34,445 nucleotides of DNA, taken from Erythrobacteraceae bacterium. Its GTDB lineage: Bacteria; Pseudomonadota; Alphaproteobacteria; Sphingomonadales; Sphingomonadaceae. The translations under genes and the position numbers were made by a program. The DNA lies in NCBI GenBank assembly GCA_024642545.1, contig JAHEAW010000013.1, positions 1 through 34,445 on the forward strand. Direction: 5' to 3'. This document shows positions 1 to 8,473 of the stretch, in pieces (the stretch's first letter is position 1; the number at the start of each line of letters is the position of its first letter). The notes beneath the pieces are model-generated. The model ran no database searches, was not told the origin of the DNA, and saw only the letters and a list, made by a program, of their open reading frames with translations.

Positions 1-233
1 CTTGCCGAAAGGCTGCCGTCATTGTTGAAAGTGATGGTGTATTTGTCCGGGTCATCGGGCCGGGTTGTGCCTTGCGCATCGTCCATCGACCGGATTTCAA
101 CGAGGCGCCAGTTCGTTCCTGCCAGTCCGGCAAAGGGCAGGTTTCCGGCGGGCGGCTCTGGTGCCGCAGTCTGGCAGGCAGGAAGCATGGCAAAGGCCGG
201 CAAAACAAGCGCCAGCGATATCCACTTCTTCAT
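1..233 (-). CDS. META-domain (HslJ-like) lipoprotein, C-terminus beyond window
   Basis: The reading frame starts at ATG 233 and runs off the window edge, leaving 77 codons. The N-terminus MKKWISLALVLPAFAMLPAC is a lipoprotein signal with Cys20 as the likely lipidated residue; the Pro at -2 makes the lipobox slightly atypical. After a short Pro/Ala-rich linker, the segment GTNWRLVEI followed by YTITFNNDGSLS matches the start of a META domain (HslJ family), which opens with a G-x-x-W-x-L strand and later an F-x-x-DG turn. A GGAG sequence lies 7 nt before the ATG. Family members are envelope proteins, some linked to motility or heat and antibiotic resistance; no specific role can be assigned here. 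It is the downstream neighbour of another lipoprotein gene on the same strand. Confidence 0.75.
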   Translation of the reverse strand, partial: MKKWISLALVLPAFAMLPACQTAAPEPPAGNLPFAGLAGTNWRLVEIRSMDDAQGTTRPDDPDKYTITFNNDGSLSA

Positions 234-261
234 TGGCATTCTCCAGTTGGGTCGCAATAAA

Positions 262-696
262 TCAAAGTGCGCCTTCGCTTCCAGTGTACATCACCTCGTC
301 GATCGAACCATCGCTATAGCCATGGCACTTCCAAGGAGCCTCGGCACCTTCGACGTTGACATAGACTTCGATCGCCGCCTCGGACTCGTCCATTCGATTG
401 AGGCCTTCCACCTTGGCACCTGTCTGCGCCGCCACGCGGGCAATGCACTTGTCTACCATACCGCCCTTGCCGCGGATCGGGTCCTTCGGCGTGGCGACTG
501 GACTGGTCATGGCCGTAGTCGCCTCGGCAGCGGGTGCAGAACCTTCCTCTGGGGTGATCGCCGCAGCGTCCTCAATCGGCGCAGTTTCCGGCTGTGAGGT
601 TTCGTTTGCAGTCTTCGATGCGCCTGATCCGCAAGCGGCGAGCACCAAGGAAGCAGAGAGGGCAAGCGCCGCTGCGAAATATCGGGTAGAGGCCAT
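262..696 (-). CDS. Small hypothetical lipoprotein
   Basis: This 144-residue protein has a clear lipoprotein signal, with the lipobox LAAC around residues 19-22 after a hydrophobic stretch. A low-complexity linker rich in Ala, Thr, Glu and Pro (about 25-70) follows, as is common for lipoproteins that reach across the periplasm. The C-terminal half holds two cysteines (in DKC and WKC) and a predicted alpha-beta module with the segment IEVYVNVEGAEAPWKC; I do not recognise the family. The start is supported by AGGAG 9 nt upstream of ATG 696. It lies 28 bp upstream of the META-domain lipoprotein on the same strand, so the two may be co-transcribed. Function unknown. Confidence 0.75.
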   Translation of the reverse strand: MASTRYFAAALALSASLVLAACGSGASKTANETSQPETAPIEDAAAITPEEGSAPAAEATTAMTSPVATPKDPIRGKGGMVDKCIARVAAQTGAKVEGLNRMDESEAAIEVYVNVEGAEAPWKCHGYSDGSIDEVMYTGSEGAL

Positions 697-751
697 CGCG
701 GTTACTCCTGAGTAGACAGATTCACGAATTACGCATCAAACTGGAACCAGT

Positions 752-781
752 GGGGCCTCGCAATGGCGATTACGAGACCCC
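752..781 (-). terminator. Possible hairpin terminator after the 794-1522 gene
   Basis: The arms GGGGCCTCG and CGAGACCCC form a nine-pair stem with one mismatch around a 12-nt loop, just past the stop codon of the minus-strand gene at 794. No clear T-run follows on the minus strand, so it may be an attenuating or processing hairpin instead of an intrinsic terminator. Confidence 0.35.
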
Positions 782-793
782 GGACCAGAAACT

Positions 794-1522
794 TTATTGC
801 GGCAGGAAATCGCTGACCACACCGCGTGCGTTGACCGAGCACTTGCCCCGAAGGTGCCCTGAGGCAGTGGTCAGTTCATAATTGCCCTGTCCATAATCGA
901 ACACGCTCACGGTAACGCTGCTGCCCTTGGGGACGCCCCACATTTCATCGCTTCTTGCATTGCAGGCATACTGTGCGGCCGCAGGCGCACCGCGGACCAG
1001 CTTGCTGTTAGCGTGCCGGCGATTGTTCTGTTCTGCTTCTCCGGCCATATATCCAGAGTGATAGGCTTCGGAATCGTTATTGTTGTAATGTCCGCCATAC
1101 ATGGCATCATTGTAGCCCTGTTGGTAAACTGTGTTGTAATCGCTGGTATTGCGCGAGGCGTCTTTCTTGTGGTGTCCGGCCAGCGCGGCGATGAGGCCAA
1201 TTGCTGCGGCACCCGCCACGATTCCAGCTGCCGTCGATCCACCGCTTGAATGACCGCAATCCGAAGCTGCCGTCGATTCGATACTGGAGACCCGGCCGTT
1301 GTCAAATGCGGCGGAAACACAGGTCTTCGTGTTCGCGTTCCACCAGAACTGCGCAATCCCGACTTTCTTGATGAACTCATATCCTCGGCGCTCTATTTCG
1401 CCTTCGAATGACGAGCCGCGCATGCTGACGAGGTCTGATATGTCGCCGGGCGTCTTGGCGAAGCCTGCCATCGGTGTGGCCAACACGGCTGCGGCAGCCA
1501 GAAGCGTAGTCATTTTGCGCAT
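794..1522 (-). CDS. Exported protein with internal hydrophobic segment, unknown function
   Basis: I place the start at ATG 1522, which follows GAGGGG at a suitable distance and begins a classical signal peptide (MRKMTTLLAAAAVLATPMAGFA, likely cleaved after Ala22). Longer in-frame starts lack a signal. The 242-residue product has an N-terminal domain with a Cys pair (TKTC, SDC), then a glycine/alanine-rich hydrophobic segment AAGIVAGAAAIGLIAALAG near residues 97-115. After that come Tyr/Gly/Asn-rich repeats of the type Y-x-x-GY (YQQGYNDAM, YHSGYMAGE) and a C-terminal domain with a second Cys pair (YAC, GKC). This layout suggests a periplasmic or membrane-associated envelope protein. I do not recognise a named family. 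It appears monocistronic. Confidence 0.7.
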   Translation of the reverse strand: MRKMTTLLAAAAVLATPMAGFAKTPGDISDLVSMRGSSFEGEIERRGYEFIKKVGIAQFWWNANTKTCVSAAFDNGRVSSIESTAASDCGHSSGGSTAAGIVAGAAAIGLIAALAGHHKKDASRNTSDYNTVYQQGYNDAMYGGHYNNNDSEAYHSGYMAGEAEQNNRRHANSKLVRGAPAAAQYACNARSDEMWGVPKGSSVTVSVFDYGQGNYELTTASGHLRGKCSVNARGVVSDFLPQ

Positions 1523-1696
1523 TGTAGTTCCCCTCAGTGGTTTGTGCCTTAAATCTCTGCGAACTCGGTATGGCTTCCCCGACAAGTGTTTGATCGCGAT
1601 GTCCGTGGGCATTGCAAAACTCGGATTCCACAGTATCTGCAATGTTCAAATTCACAATTGCACTTAAGTGCAGAGCGCGGTCGAGCCTGCCTGCCA

Positions 1697-2887
1697 TTAT
1701 GGTGCAGCGTTGGCTTGCTCGAGGCTGCTGAGGAAGCTTTGCGCCAGTGCGATAGCGGTAGCGCCTGTAGGGCCAGGGTCTGCGCGGTCAGAGACTTCGT
1801 AAGTATAGGCAGGAATGGCATAATGCTGGTGGAACCAGTTCTTCGCAGTGCCCGATCCTGGGTTGGCATTGCGCCGTTCAATCGTGAAGCTGTAACCAGG
1901 ATTGGTCTTTTCCTTGCCCGCCAGCCAAAGCTTCAGGAAACGCTGCTGGGCCGGGCTGGCCTCCTCCCCCTGAACATAAAAGAGGTTCTGCCGGGTCGAA
2001 TGAAAATCGATCATGGCTGCCAGCCTGATCGAGGGATCCAGCAGGTTGAGCCAATCGCGCACCGCCCTCGTCTCGGGCTGAGAAAATGCGCCCCAGTCGC
2101 GGTTGAGATCGATGCCGCCACGGTTGGTGCGCCAGTACCCCAGCGCTGCGCCGTCTGGGTTCAGCAGCGGTACCACCAGAACCTGATATTGCCGGGCAAG
2201 ACCCGGTTCCTGCTGTAGCTGGCTGGCAATCTCAGTTACGAAGGGTTCCATCGCATAAGCGCCGGTAACTTCCGGCGGGTGCTGCCGGCCAAGCAAGACA
2301 ATCAGCTTGGATGCATGCGGACTTCCCAGCCGGACTGCTTCGATTGTGCGGCCATCAAGCGAATGGCCCAAAACCACACGGCGTCCGTCAGCGGTTGAAA
2401 CAAGGCTGCTGAGCATTTTGCCATAATGGTCGGCACCGATGATTGGCTGCGCGCTGACCAGCCCACTTCCAGGATAAAGCTTGAAGCTGGCCCGCGCGCC
2501 ATCTCGGCCAAGAATGACCGGTAGCTCTCTTATTGCGCCGCCGCTTGCAAGTTTGGGCGCATAGCGGTGCTTTGCACCAAGATAATCGAGGTGGATATGC
2601 ACCGGACCGCTGCCTGTTGCGGTGAAGCGAAAGGCATACCACGGGCTGGGATTGATGGGCTGCGCGTGCTCGGGCGTGATCAGCAGAGAAAATTCGCGTG
2701 GCCCGTTGATCACGCAATGCGATTGGGGCGCACCGGCAAAGTCAAAGCTGATCGAAACCTGCGCGGTCGCACACGCTGGCGCCGTATCTGCTCTAACGAC
2801 TTTGGGCGGAGCCATGGTTGCACATGCCCCCGCCCCCAGTGCTGCTGCACAAGCGAGCCAGCGCAGCGCATGAAATGCACCGGTCAA
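1697..2887 (-). CDS. M14-type zinc carboxypeptidase, exported
   Basis: This 396-residue exported peptidase is predicted to remove C-terminal residues from peptides, or to cleave related amides, in the periplasm. The metallocarboxypeptidase signature is visible: the zinc ligands His203 and Glu206 in RQHPPEV, the third ligand His296 in IDFHSTRQ, substrate-binding Asn/Arg in GGIDLNRDW (about 258-265), and the catalytic Glu364 in TYEVSDR. An N-terminal beta-rich domain (about 40-150) precedes the catalytic domain, as in cytosolic-carboxypeptidase-like M14 proteins. The N-terminus is hydrophobic and ends in GAGAC (Cys22), which may be a lipobox. The only sensible start is TTG 2887, two bases after the receptor stop codon, so translation is probably coupled. 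It is the last gene of the dctA-esterase-receptor-peptidase operon. Confidence 0.85.
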   Translation of the reverse strand: MTGAFHALRWLACAAALGAGACATMAPPKVVRADTAPACATAQVSISFDFAGAPQSHCVINGPREFSLLITPEHAQPINPSPWYAFRFTATGSGPVHIHLDYLGAKHRYAPKLASGGAIRELPVILGRDGARASFKLYPGSGLVSAQPIIGADHYGKMLSSLVSTADGRRVVLGHSLDGRTIEAVRLGSPHASKLIVLLGRQHPPEVTGAYAMEPFVTEIASQLQQEPGLARQYQVLVVPLLNPDGAALGYWRTNRGGIDLNRDWGAFSQPETRAVRDWLNLLDPSIRLAAMIDFHSTRQNLFYVQGEEASPAQQRFLKLWLAGKEKTNPGYSFTIERRNANPGSGTAKNWFHQHYAIPAYTYEVSDRADPGPTGATAIALAQSFLSSLEQANAAP

Positions 2888-2889
2888 GC

Positions 2890-5800
2890 CTAGAACTTCT
2901 TGCGCAGTTCGATGTGAAACACCCGTCCCCGCGCGGTGTAAAGTTCGCTGAAGAAGCCGTAGTTCTCATCAGCCAGCGGGGGGTCCTTGTCGAACACATT
3001 ATTGATCGCAAAGCGCAGTCTGGTGCCATTGAGCGCTGTGTTATTCTTGATTGTGTAAGAGATTGAGAAGTTGACCGTGAATTGGTCGTGGACCGGATAA
3101 TAATTCGCGTTCGGATCGTCCGATACAATCAGTACGTCTCGGATCACGCTCGTGTCGTAAACCTTGCCGGTATACTGTCCGAACAGGCCGATATCTACCG
3201 GGCCACTACCCCAGTTGATCGCCCCGGTGGCGCGCCATTTTGGACGGCCTTCGATCTGAACCAGTTCGCCAAGGCCGCCAACAGTGACATCGAGCGGCAA
3301 GACCCCGGCTGCAATCGCGTCGAGAATCTCCTGCCCGTCGGGTCCGGCGGACTGCACGAAGCTGACAAGGCGCGCGGCATTCAGGCTGAGGCGGAATTTG
3401 CCTAGGCCGAAGTCAGGCACCTTGTAGAACAGGCCAAAGTCCCATCCTTTCGATACGCGACTGTCGAGATTGAGGTAAGGATCGAGGACCTGGACAATCT
3501 TCCCTGCCGGGGCGAGGCTGGTCCCGGTGAAGAGGGCAATGTCCTCAGCGGTCGGGTCAGCGCGGATGACGTTTGGGTTGGTGCTGCCATTGAGGCGGCG
3601 CAGCAAATCGAGCGCGATGGCGTTATCGTCACCGAAGGTCCCGACAAGGCCGGTCTGCTTTACGCGCCAGTAATCCGCCGTCAGTGTCAAACCCGGCAGG
3701 AACCTGGGCTCGAGTACCACGCCCAGATTGATGCTGGTGCTATCTTCCGGTTTCAATGTTCTTGCCCCCGAACGGTAGCTGATTGTGCCCGCACCGGTGC
3801 AACCGCCAAGGCTGGTGATCAGCCCTTTTTCCAGCTGTGCCTGGCAATTCACAAAGTCGTCGCGGGTGTTCGAGCGCGTCGTCCCTTCATCGTTTACCTG
3901 CACCAGATTTGGTGCGCGGAACCCGCGCGACCATGCCCCGCGCAGAGTAACGCCGTCCACTACCGACCACGACGCTGCGACGCGCGGCACGAAGGTGGTT
4001 GCGTCAATGTCGTTGAAGTGTTCCGTGCGGCCAGCGAGCTGAAGGTTCAGCTCGCGAATTAGCGGGATGTTCATGTCACGATTGACCAACGGCACAAACA
4101 GTTCGGCGAAAGCTGAATAGACGTCGCGGTGTCCGCTGGTGTCTGGCGAGGGGCTGGTCCCCGCCACGTCGCTGCCGTTGAAAACACCGGTGATGCTGTC
4201 AGTAAAGGTGATAGTCCCGTCGAGCCGCGGATCGCGGTCATCATAGAATGTCTCACGGCGCCATTCGACACCTGCGGCTATGCCCAGATCGCCGCCTGGC
4301 AGCGCGAACAGATCGGAGCGGCTGATCTTGAAGTCGCCCAGGGCCAGGCTGGTGCCGCCTTTGCGGTATACATCGATGCGGAATGGGTCGATTGATGCCT
4401 GCGGGTTGGGAGTGCAGTCGCCAATACCCGGATCGGAATCGACGCAACCGCCGTTGAACGGGTTATAGGCGTCTGGCGTCGTCAAATTGATCTGGTTCTG
4501 CATCTGCGTGAGCGACACGCGGTTTCTGGTAAGATCGTTCAGCTTGGCTTCGGAATAGACAAAGCCAGTGTCAAAATCCCACTTGCCAATATTTCCGCGC
4601 AGACCGGTGACAAAGCGATAAACATTCTTGTCGACCGATATGTCGCGGTTGCCAACGTCCACGAAACGGTAACGCTCCATGATGACATCCGCCCCGCCAT
4701 CGGCAATCGTGGTGCCGGGCAAGCGATTGGGGCTGCCGATCGGACCAAATGGGTTCCAGTAAGCGGTTTTCGAAATGCCCACCGGTACTGCACTCAGGAT
4801 CGCTGAGGCGTCCAGCGTACGGCGATTTTCCGAACGGTAGTAACTGCCTTCGAAGTAAGCTTCGACATTCTCGGTCAGATGGTAGCTAAGCAGCGCCATC
4901 GCGTTGTAGCGGTGCTTCTGGCTGATCAGGCTGTTCCCGAAGATCGTGTTGTAACGCACTGCTGTGGTGGGAGTGGTACCGTTGCGCGCGCACAGCCCAG
5001 CACCAAAGTCCAACCGGCAGCCTGGAAAGCTGCTTGGCTGGAGATAGAAATCATCATCGCGGATCGGGGTTTTGCTCGATGGTGATGGCCCCTGAATGTC
5101 AAACTGGCCGAATGGGCCAAAAGTGTTGCGGTTGTTGAACTGCGAATCCCCTTCGAAGTCGGTACCGACAACCAGCGGCAGTCTATTGTCATCCGCAGAA
5201 TAGGCGCGAGCGGCATTCGATAACCCGTTTTCATAATAGTAGCCGCCATAGACCGTCAGGTTGCCGCGGCCGCCGCCAAAGTCGAATCCAAGCCCGCCCG
5301 AAAGCCGGTAACTGTACAGGCTGGTGCCGTCTGATGCGCGCCAGTCGCCTTCAAGAAACCCGCCGTTCATGTCGCCCTTGAGCACGGTGTTGATGACGCC
5401 CGCGACTGCATCTGCGCCATAGATTGCCGATGCACCGTCTCGCAGGACTTCGATCCGCTTTACGCTGCCCGGGGCAATTTCATTGGTATCGGAGCTAACC
5501 ACGGGCACCAGCAGTTCGGTCTGGAAGCCGGGGTGAAGTGTCATACGGCGGCCGTTGATCAGCAGCAAGGTGTTGCCAGTGCCGAGATCGCGCAAATTGA
5601 TCGACCCGACATCGCCGCGCGCATTGTTCACTGTGTCGGAGTTCTGTTCGTTGAACGCGACCGAACCCGCTTGCGGGATCGACCGGAACAGCTCGTCACC
5701 AGATGATGCGCCGGTGTTTTCGATCGCCTGTTCGTCCAGTACTGTCACGGGCAGCACGTCATTGATCTTTGCGCCTTTGATCTGAGTGCCGGTAACGACA

Positions 5801-5931
5801 ATGATATTGTCTGCGGTTGTCTGCGATGCTGAGCTTGCGCTTTGCTGATCTTGCGCCTGCGCGGTGCCTGAAAAAGCCAACAGGCTGCCGCTCGCCAGTA
5901 AGGCGAATTTGCTTATGGTCCTGGTTCTCAT
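2890..5931 (-). CDS. TonB-dependent outer-membrane receptor
   Basis: This 1013-residue TonB-dependent receptor imports a ligand across the outer membrane using TonB energy. It has a signal peptide ending in AQA, then a TonB-box-like VTGTQI segment and a plug domain. The plug includes DVLPVTVLDEQAIENTGASSGDELFRSIP, split here as DVLPVTVLDEQAIEN and TGASSGDELFRSIP, and LLLINGRRM. It ends with a 22-strand-type barrel finishing in the aromatic residue of FHIELRKKF. AAGGGGA lies 6 nt before ATG 5931, which I prefer. An ATG at 5964, overlapping the esterase stop as ATGA, would add 11 residues in front of the signal peptide. The length and style match the large receptors of sphingomonads and Caulobacter. 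Its ligand is unknown, but the operon places it with an exported esterase, an exported peptidase and a dicarboxylate symporter. Confidence 0.93.
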   Translation of the reverse strand: MRTRTISKFALLASGSLLAFSGTAQAQDQQSASSASQTTADNIIVVTGTQIKGAKINDVLPVTVLDEQAIENTGASSGDELFRSIPQAGSVAFNEQNSDTVNNARGDVGSINLRDLGTGNTLLLINGRRMTLHPGFQTELLVPVVSSDTNEIAPGSVKRIEVLRDGASAIYGADAVAGVINTVLKGDMNGGFLEGDWRASDGTSLYSYRLSGGLGFDFGGGRGNLTVYGGYYYENGLSNAARAYSADDNRLPLVVGTDFEGDSQFNNRNTFGPFGQFDIQGPSPSSKTPIRDDDFYLQPSSFPGCRLDFGAGLCARNGTTPTTAVRYNTIFGNSLISQKHRYNAMALLSYHLTENVEAYFEGSYYRSENRRTLDASAILSAVPVGISKTAYWNPFGPIGSPNRLPGTTIADGGADVIMERYRFVDVGNRDISVDKNVYRFVTGLRGNIGKWDFDTGFVYSEAKLNDLTRNRVSLTQMQNQINLTTPDAYNPFNGGCVDSDPGIGDCTPNPQASIDPFRIDVYRKGGTSLALGDFKISRSDLFALPGGDLGIAAGVEWRRETFYDDRDPRLDGTITFTDSITGVFNGSDVAGTSPSPDTSGHRDVYSAFAELFVPLVNRDMNIPLIRELNLQLAGRTEHFNDIDATTFVPRVAASWSVVDGVTLRGAWSRGFRAPNLVQVNDEGTTRSNTRDDFVNCQAQLEKGLITSLGGCTGAGTISYRSGARTLKPEDSTSINLGVVLEPRFLPGLTLTADYWRVKQTGLVGTFGDDNAIALDLLRRLNGSTNPNVIRADPTAEDIALFTGTSLAPAGKIVQVLDPYLNLDSRVSKGWDFGLFYKVPDFGLGKFRLSLNAARLVSFVQSAGPDGQEILDAIAAGVLPLDVTVGGLGELVQIEGRPKWRATGAINWGSGPVDIGLFGQYTGKVYDTSVIRDVLIVSDDPNANYYPVHDQFTVNFSISYTIKNNTALNGTRLRFAINNVFDKDPPLADENYGFFSELYTARGRVFHIELRKKF

Positions 5932-5960
5932 GGGATCCCCTTTCCGGTTATTGTCCGTCT

Positions 5961-6902
5961 TCATGCAAAAGTTCGCCTGCTGATCCAGGCGTCAAAAATC
6001 TCTGGCCACTGGCCCAATATTTCTGCGCTGGTGCCGAGCCCCCAACCGTGGCCGCCGCTTTCGAAAATATGCAGTTCGGCAGGCACGTCGTTGGCGCGCA
6101 GCGCCTCGAACAAGGCGATATTATGGGCGGGCGGTGCGATGGGATCGTCAGCCGATGAGAACAGGATCATTGGCGGTGCGCCCGTGTGCGCTTGCGTATC
6201 CAGTGACCATGCGTCTTCCTGCGCGCGCGTCGGGTTGGTCCCGATCAGCTCGCGCCGGGTGCGGGTGGTATCCAATGGCTTACGCAGCGAGACGACGGGA
6301 AACAGCAGCGCTGCAAAATCGGGTCGGGCGCTTGCCTCGTCATATGTGTCACGACCTGCGTAGAATGCGTGATCCGGGCGCAGCGCGGTATAGCCTGCCA
6401 GATGCCCGCCAGCCGACATGCCCATAACCCCGATCCGGTCAGACTCGATGCCAAAGCCTGCAGCCCGACTGCGGATGATCTTCATCGCGCGCTGGGCATC
6501 CATGAACGGGGCGGCCGGTTCCCAGCCATCGTTGGGCAGCCGGTAAATGAGTTCAAAAACGGTGTAGCCCCTCAACTGCAGCCACTGCGCGGCAGGGGTG
6601 CTCTCCTTCCACAGCTGGATCCGGTAATATCCGCCGCCGCCGCATACCATCACTGCCCTGCCATTGGAGAGATTGGGGCGATAGACTCGCAAACGCGGCG
6701 TACTGATGTTGGAAACAGCGCCATACCCCTTGCCCGGACCACCAATTTTCTCAGGGCCGGTCGGGCCGCCGGTGCCGGGGGGCTTGCCTGGCCACAGCAG
6801 AATTTCCTCGCATGGGCAGGCCACAAGTGGATGCGCCTGAACCAGCGCCAGCGCGCTGGCTGCGCTTGTGGCACCGCGCAGGAAGGAGCGGCGCGCCAGC
6901 AT
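5961..6902 (-). CDS. Tat-exported alpha/beta-hydrolase, acetyl-xylan-esterase/BD-FAE-like
   Basis: This 313-residue serine hydrolase is predicted to cleave carboxylic esters in the periplasm. The N-terminus carries a twin-arginine motif, ARRSFLRG (Arg4-Arg5), followed by a hydrophobic stretch. The catalytic machinery is visible: oxyanion-hole segment VCGGGGYYR (about 87-94), nucleophile Ser163 in GMSAGGH, acid Asp252 or Asp253 in SSADDPIAP, and His285 in GGHGWG. The opening EILLWPGKPPG is typical of esterases of the acetyl-xylan-esterase/BD-FAE group. ATG 6902 shares its A with the TGA stop of dctA (TGATG), a strong sign of coupled translation. The first ORF codon at 6905 is TTG and is less likely. 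Its true substrate is unknown; its place between dctA and the receptor suggests it processes the imported ligand. Confidence 0.88.
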   Translation of the reverse strand: MLARRSFLRGATSAASALALVQAHPLVACPCEEILLWPGKPPGTGGPTGPEKIGGPGKGYGAVSNISTPRLRVYRPNLSNGRAVMVCGGGGYYRIQLWKESTPAAQWLQLRGYTVFELIYRLPNDGWEPAAPFMDAQRAMKIIRSRAAGFGIESDRIGVMGMSAGGHLAGYTALRPDHAFYAGRDTYDEASARPDFAALLFPVVSLRKPLDTTRTRRELIGTNPTRAQEDAWSLDTQAHTGAPPMILFSSADDPIAPPAHNIALFEALRANDVPAELHIFESGGHGWGLGTSAEILGQWPEIFDAWISRRTFA

Positions 6903-8284
6903 CAATTGCCCCCCGCTGTATCGGCCAGCATATCGCTATGCGGACCGCTGCGTTCGTGCCGTTCAATATCTTCTTCGGGCAAGGCCATTGGCGTGCCGCC
7001 CAGCGCCGCGCGGAGCCTTTCCTGATCGAGTGCACCTTCCCATTTGGCGACCACGATTGTGGCAACCGCATTGCCGGTGAAATTGGTCAGCGCCCGGCAT
7101 TCGCTCATGAAGCGGTCAATCCCCAGGATCAGCGTCATCCCTGCAACTGGCACTGACGGCACGACTGAGAGCGTGGCAGCAAGAATCACGAAGCCTGCAC
7201 CGGTCACGCCAGCTGCGCCCTTCGAACTGACCATGGCAACCAGCACCAGCGTGAGTTGTTCGCTCAGGCTGAGATCAATCCCGACCGCTTGCGCAATAAA
7301 CAGGGCAGCAAGCGTCATATAGATGTTCGTGCCATCAAGGTTGAAGGAATAACCGGTTGGCACGACCAGCCCGACAACGGCCTTGCGGCAGCCGGCGATT
7401 TCCATCTTTTCCATCAGGCTGGGCAGGGCCGCTTCGGAGGAGGATGTGCCCAGCACCAGCAGCAGCTCCTCGCGCAGATATCTGATCAGTGCCAAGATTG
7501 AAAAACCTGCCAGACGTGCCACTGTCCCCAGAACAAGGATCACAAACAGCAGCGACGTGAGGTAAAAGGTGCCAACCAGTGCTGCCAAACTGGCAAGCGA
7601 ACCAATGCCATATTCGCCAATCGTAAAGGCAATCGCCCCAAACGCGCCGATCGGAGCCAGTTTCATCAGCAGATGGACAATCTTGAACACAACTTCGCTG
7701 AGCGACCCCAGCACATCAAGCACCAGGTCGCTGTGCGGACGGGTAGTTGCCAATGCAAAGCCGGCCAGGACTGCGACCAGCAGCACTTGCAGGATCTTCC
7801 CATCAGTCAGCGCGCTCAATAAGGTGGTTGGAATAATGTCGAGTATGAAACCGGTGATGGACTGGTGCTCCGCTGCAATGGCGTAGCTGGCCACCGCGTT
7901 GGCATCGAGTTTTGCCGGATCGATGTGCAGTCCGGCACCGGGTTTGACCAGATTGGCAATGATCAGCCCGACAATCAGCGCAAAGGTTGAAAGGCAGAAG
8001 AAATAGATCAGCGCCTTGGCAGCCACGCTGCCAACCTTGTTCATATCGCGCATTCCGGCAATGCCGGTGGCAACGGTCAGGAAGATGACCGGAGCGATGA
8101 TCATTTTGACCAGAGCGATGAAACCATCACCAAGTGGCTTCAGCGATGCCCCGAAGCCGGGCGAGAGATGCCCGATCAGCGCACCCAGGACAATGGCGGC
8201 AAGGACCTGCACGTAAAGCAGCCGGTAAAACGGCTGCTTGCCGGACGAGCCGATCTGCGCCTGGTTGGCATTAATCCCCGACAT
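6902..8284 (-). CDS. dctA: DctA-type dicarboxylate/cation symporter
   Basis: This 460-residue inner-membrane protein of the dicarboxylate/amino acid:cation symporter family (DAACS) imports C4-dicarboxylates or acidic amino acids with protons or sodium. The sequence runs through the expected hydrophobic helices. Diagnostic segments include [18 protein letters not shown], the serine-rich hairpin loop [16 protein letters not shown], the helix-7 segment [16 protein letters not shown], the second hairpin [20 protein letters not shown], and the [20 protein letters not shown] motif of the substrate site. These features are conserved in DctA and GltP. ATG 8284 follows a G-rich Shine-Dalgarno sequence. 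It is first in a four-gene operon and divergent from dctB-dctD, the arrangement known for rhizobial dctA, which supports DctA over GltP. The exact substrate cannot be fixed from sequence. Confidence 0.92.
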   Translation of the reverse strand: MSGINANQAQIGSSGKQPFYRLLYVQVLAAIVLGALIGHLSPGFGASLKPLGDGFIALVKMIIAPVIFLTVATGIAGMRDMNKVGSVAAKALIYFFCLSTFALIVGLIIANLVKPGAGLHIDPAKLDANAVASYAIAAEHQSITGFILDIIPTTLLSALTDGKILQVLLVAVLAGFALATTRPHSDLVLDVLGSLSEVVFKIVHLLMKLAPIGAFGAIAFTIGEYGIGSLASLAALVGTFYLTSLLFVILVLGTVARLAGFSILALIRYLREELLLVLGTSSSEAALPSLMEKMEIAGCRKAVVGLVVPTGYSFNLDGTNIYMTLAALFIAQAVGIDLSLSEQLTLVLVAMVSSKGAAGVTGAGFVILAATLSVVPSVPVAGMTLILGIDRFMSECRALTNFTGNAVATIVVAKWEGALDQERLRAALGGTPMALPEEDIERHERSGPHSDMLADTAGGN

Positions 8285-8377
8285 TCATCCCCCCCAACCC
8301 ACTTCTTGCAGGTATGATGAGGCAGATTAGCGCAGGTTCTAGAGCGAAGATTGCAAAAACTGATATTTTAGAAAGCT

Positions 8378-8383
8378 CTTATA
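8378..8383 (-). promoter_or_regulatory. Candidate -10 element of the dctA operon
   Basis: TATAAG on the minus strand (five of six matches to TATAAT) lies about 95 nt before the dctA start. The -35 position (GCGAGT at 8401-8406) is poor, as expected for an activator-dependent promoter. The inverted repeat at 8415-8434 would then be centred near -53 of the predicted transcription start. Inference only. Confidence 0.35.
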
Positions 8384-8385
8384 AT
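8380..8385 (+). promoter_or_regulatory. Candidate -10 element of dctBD
   Basis: A perfect TATAAT lies on the plus strand 88 nt before the dctB start and overlaps the minus-strand -10 candidate. No good -35 box sits at 16-18 bp. Transcription from here would pass through both inverted repeats before dctB. Confidence 0.35.
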
Positions 8386-8414
8386 CAGATGTTTGGAGAG
8401 ACTCGCGGACTATT

Positions 8415-8434
8415 TTGGCTGAAAAACCGCACAT
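8415..8434. promoter_or_regulatory. Imperfect inverted repeat, candidate DctD site 2
   Basis: This 20-bp segment aligns with the stronger repeat at 8447-8466: it shares the TTG start, the GAAA centre and the right arm with GCACA, while its left arm is degenerate. Its centre is 32 bp, about three helical turns, from the other centre, so two bound dimers would lie on the same face of the DNA. It lies between the dctA and dctB promoter candidates. Confidence 0.4.
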
Positions 8435-8446
8435 TATTTTTGACAA

Positions 8447-8466
8447 TTGTGCGAAATTCGGCACAA
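8447..8466. promoter_or_regulatory. Inverted repeat, candidate DctD site 1
   Basis: The arms TTGTGC and GCACAA are perfect inverted copies around GAAATTCG, with a palindromic AATT centre. The repeat ends 7 bp before the dctB ATG, so a bound protein would cover the dctB ribosome-binding region of the DNA. From memory, rhizobial DctD sites are also GTGCG/CGCAC inverted repeats with an A/T centre; this resemblance needs checking. Confidence 0.5.
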
Positions 8467-8473
8467 AAAGGTA

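Noticed and set aside
8285-8473. Sigma-54 (-24/-12) promoter for dctA
   Set aside because: I looked for GG-N10-GC with TGGCAC/TTGC context on both strands and found none, which agrees with the missing GAFTGA loop in DctD.
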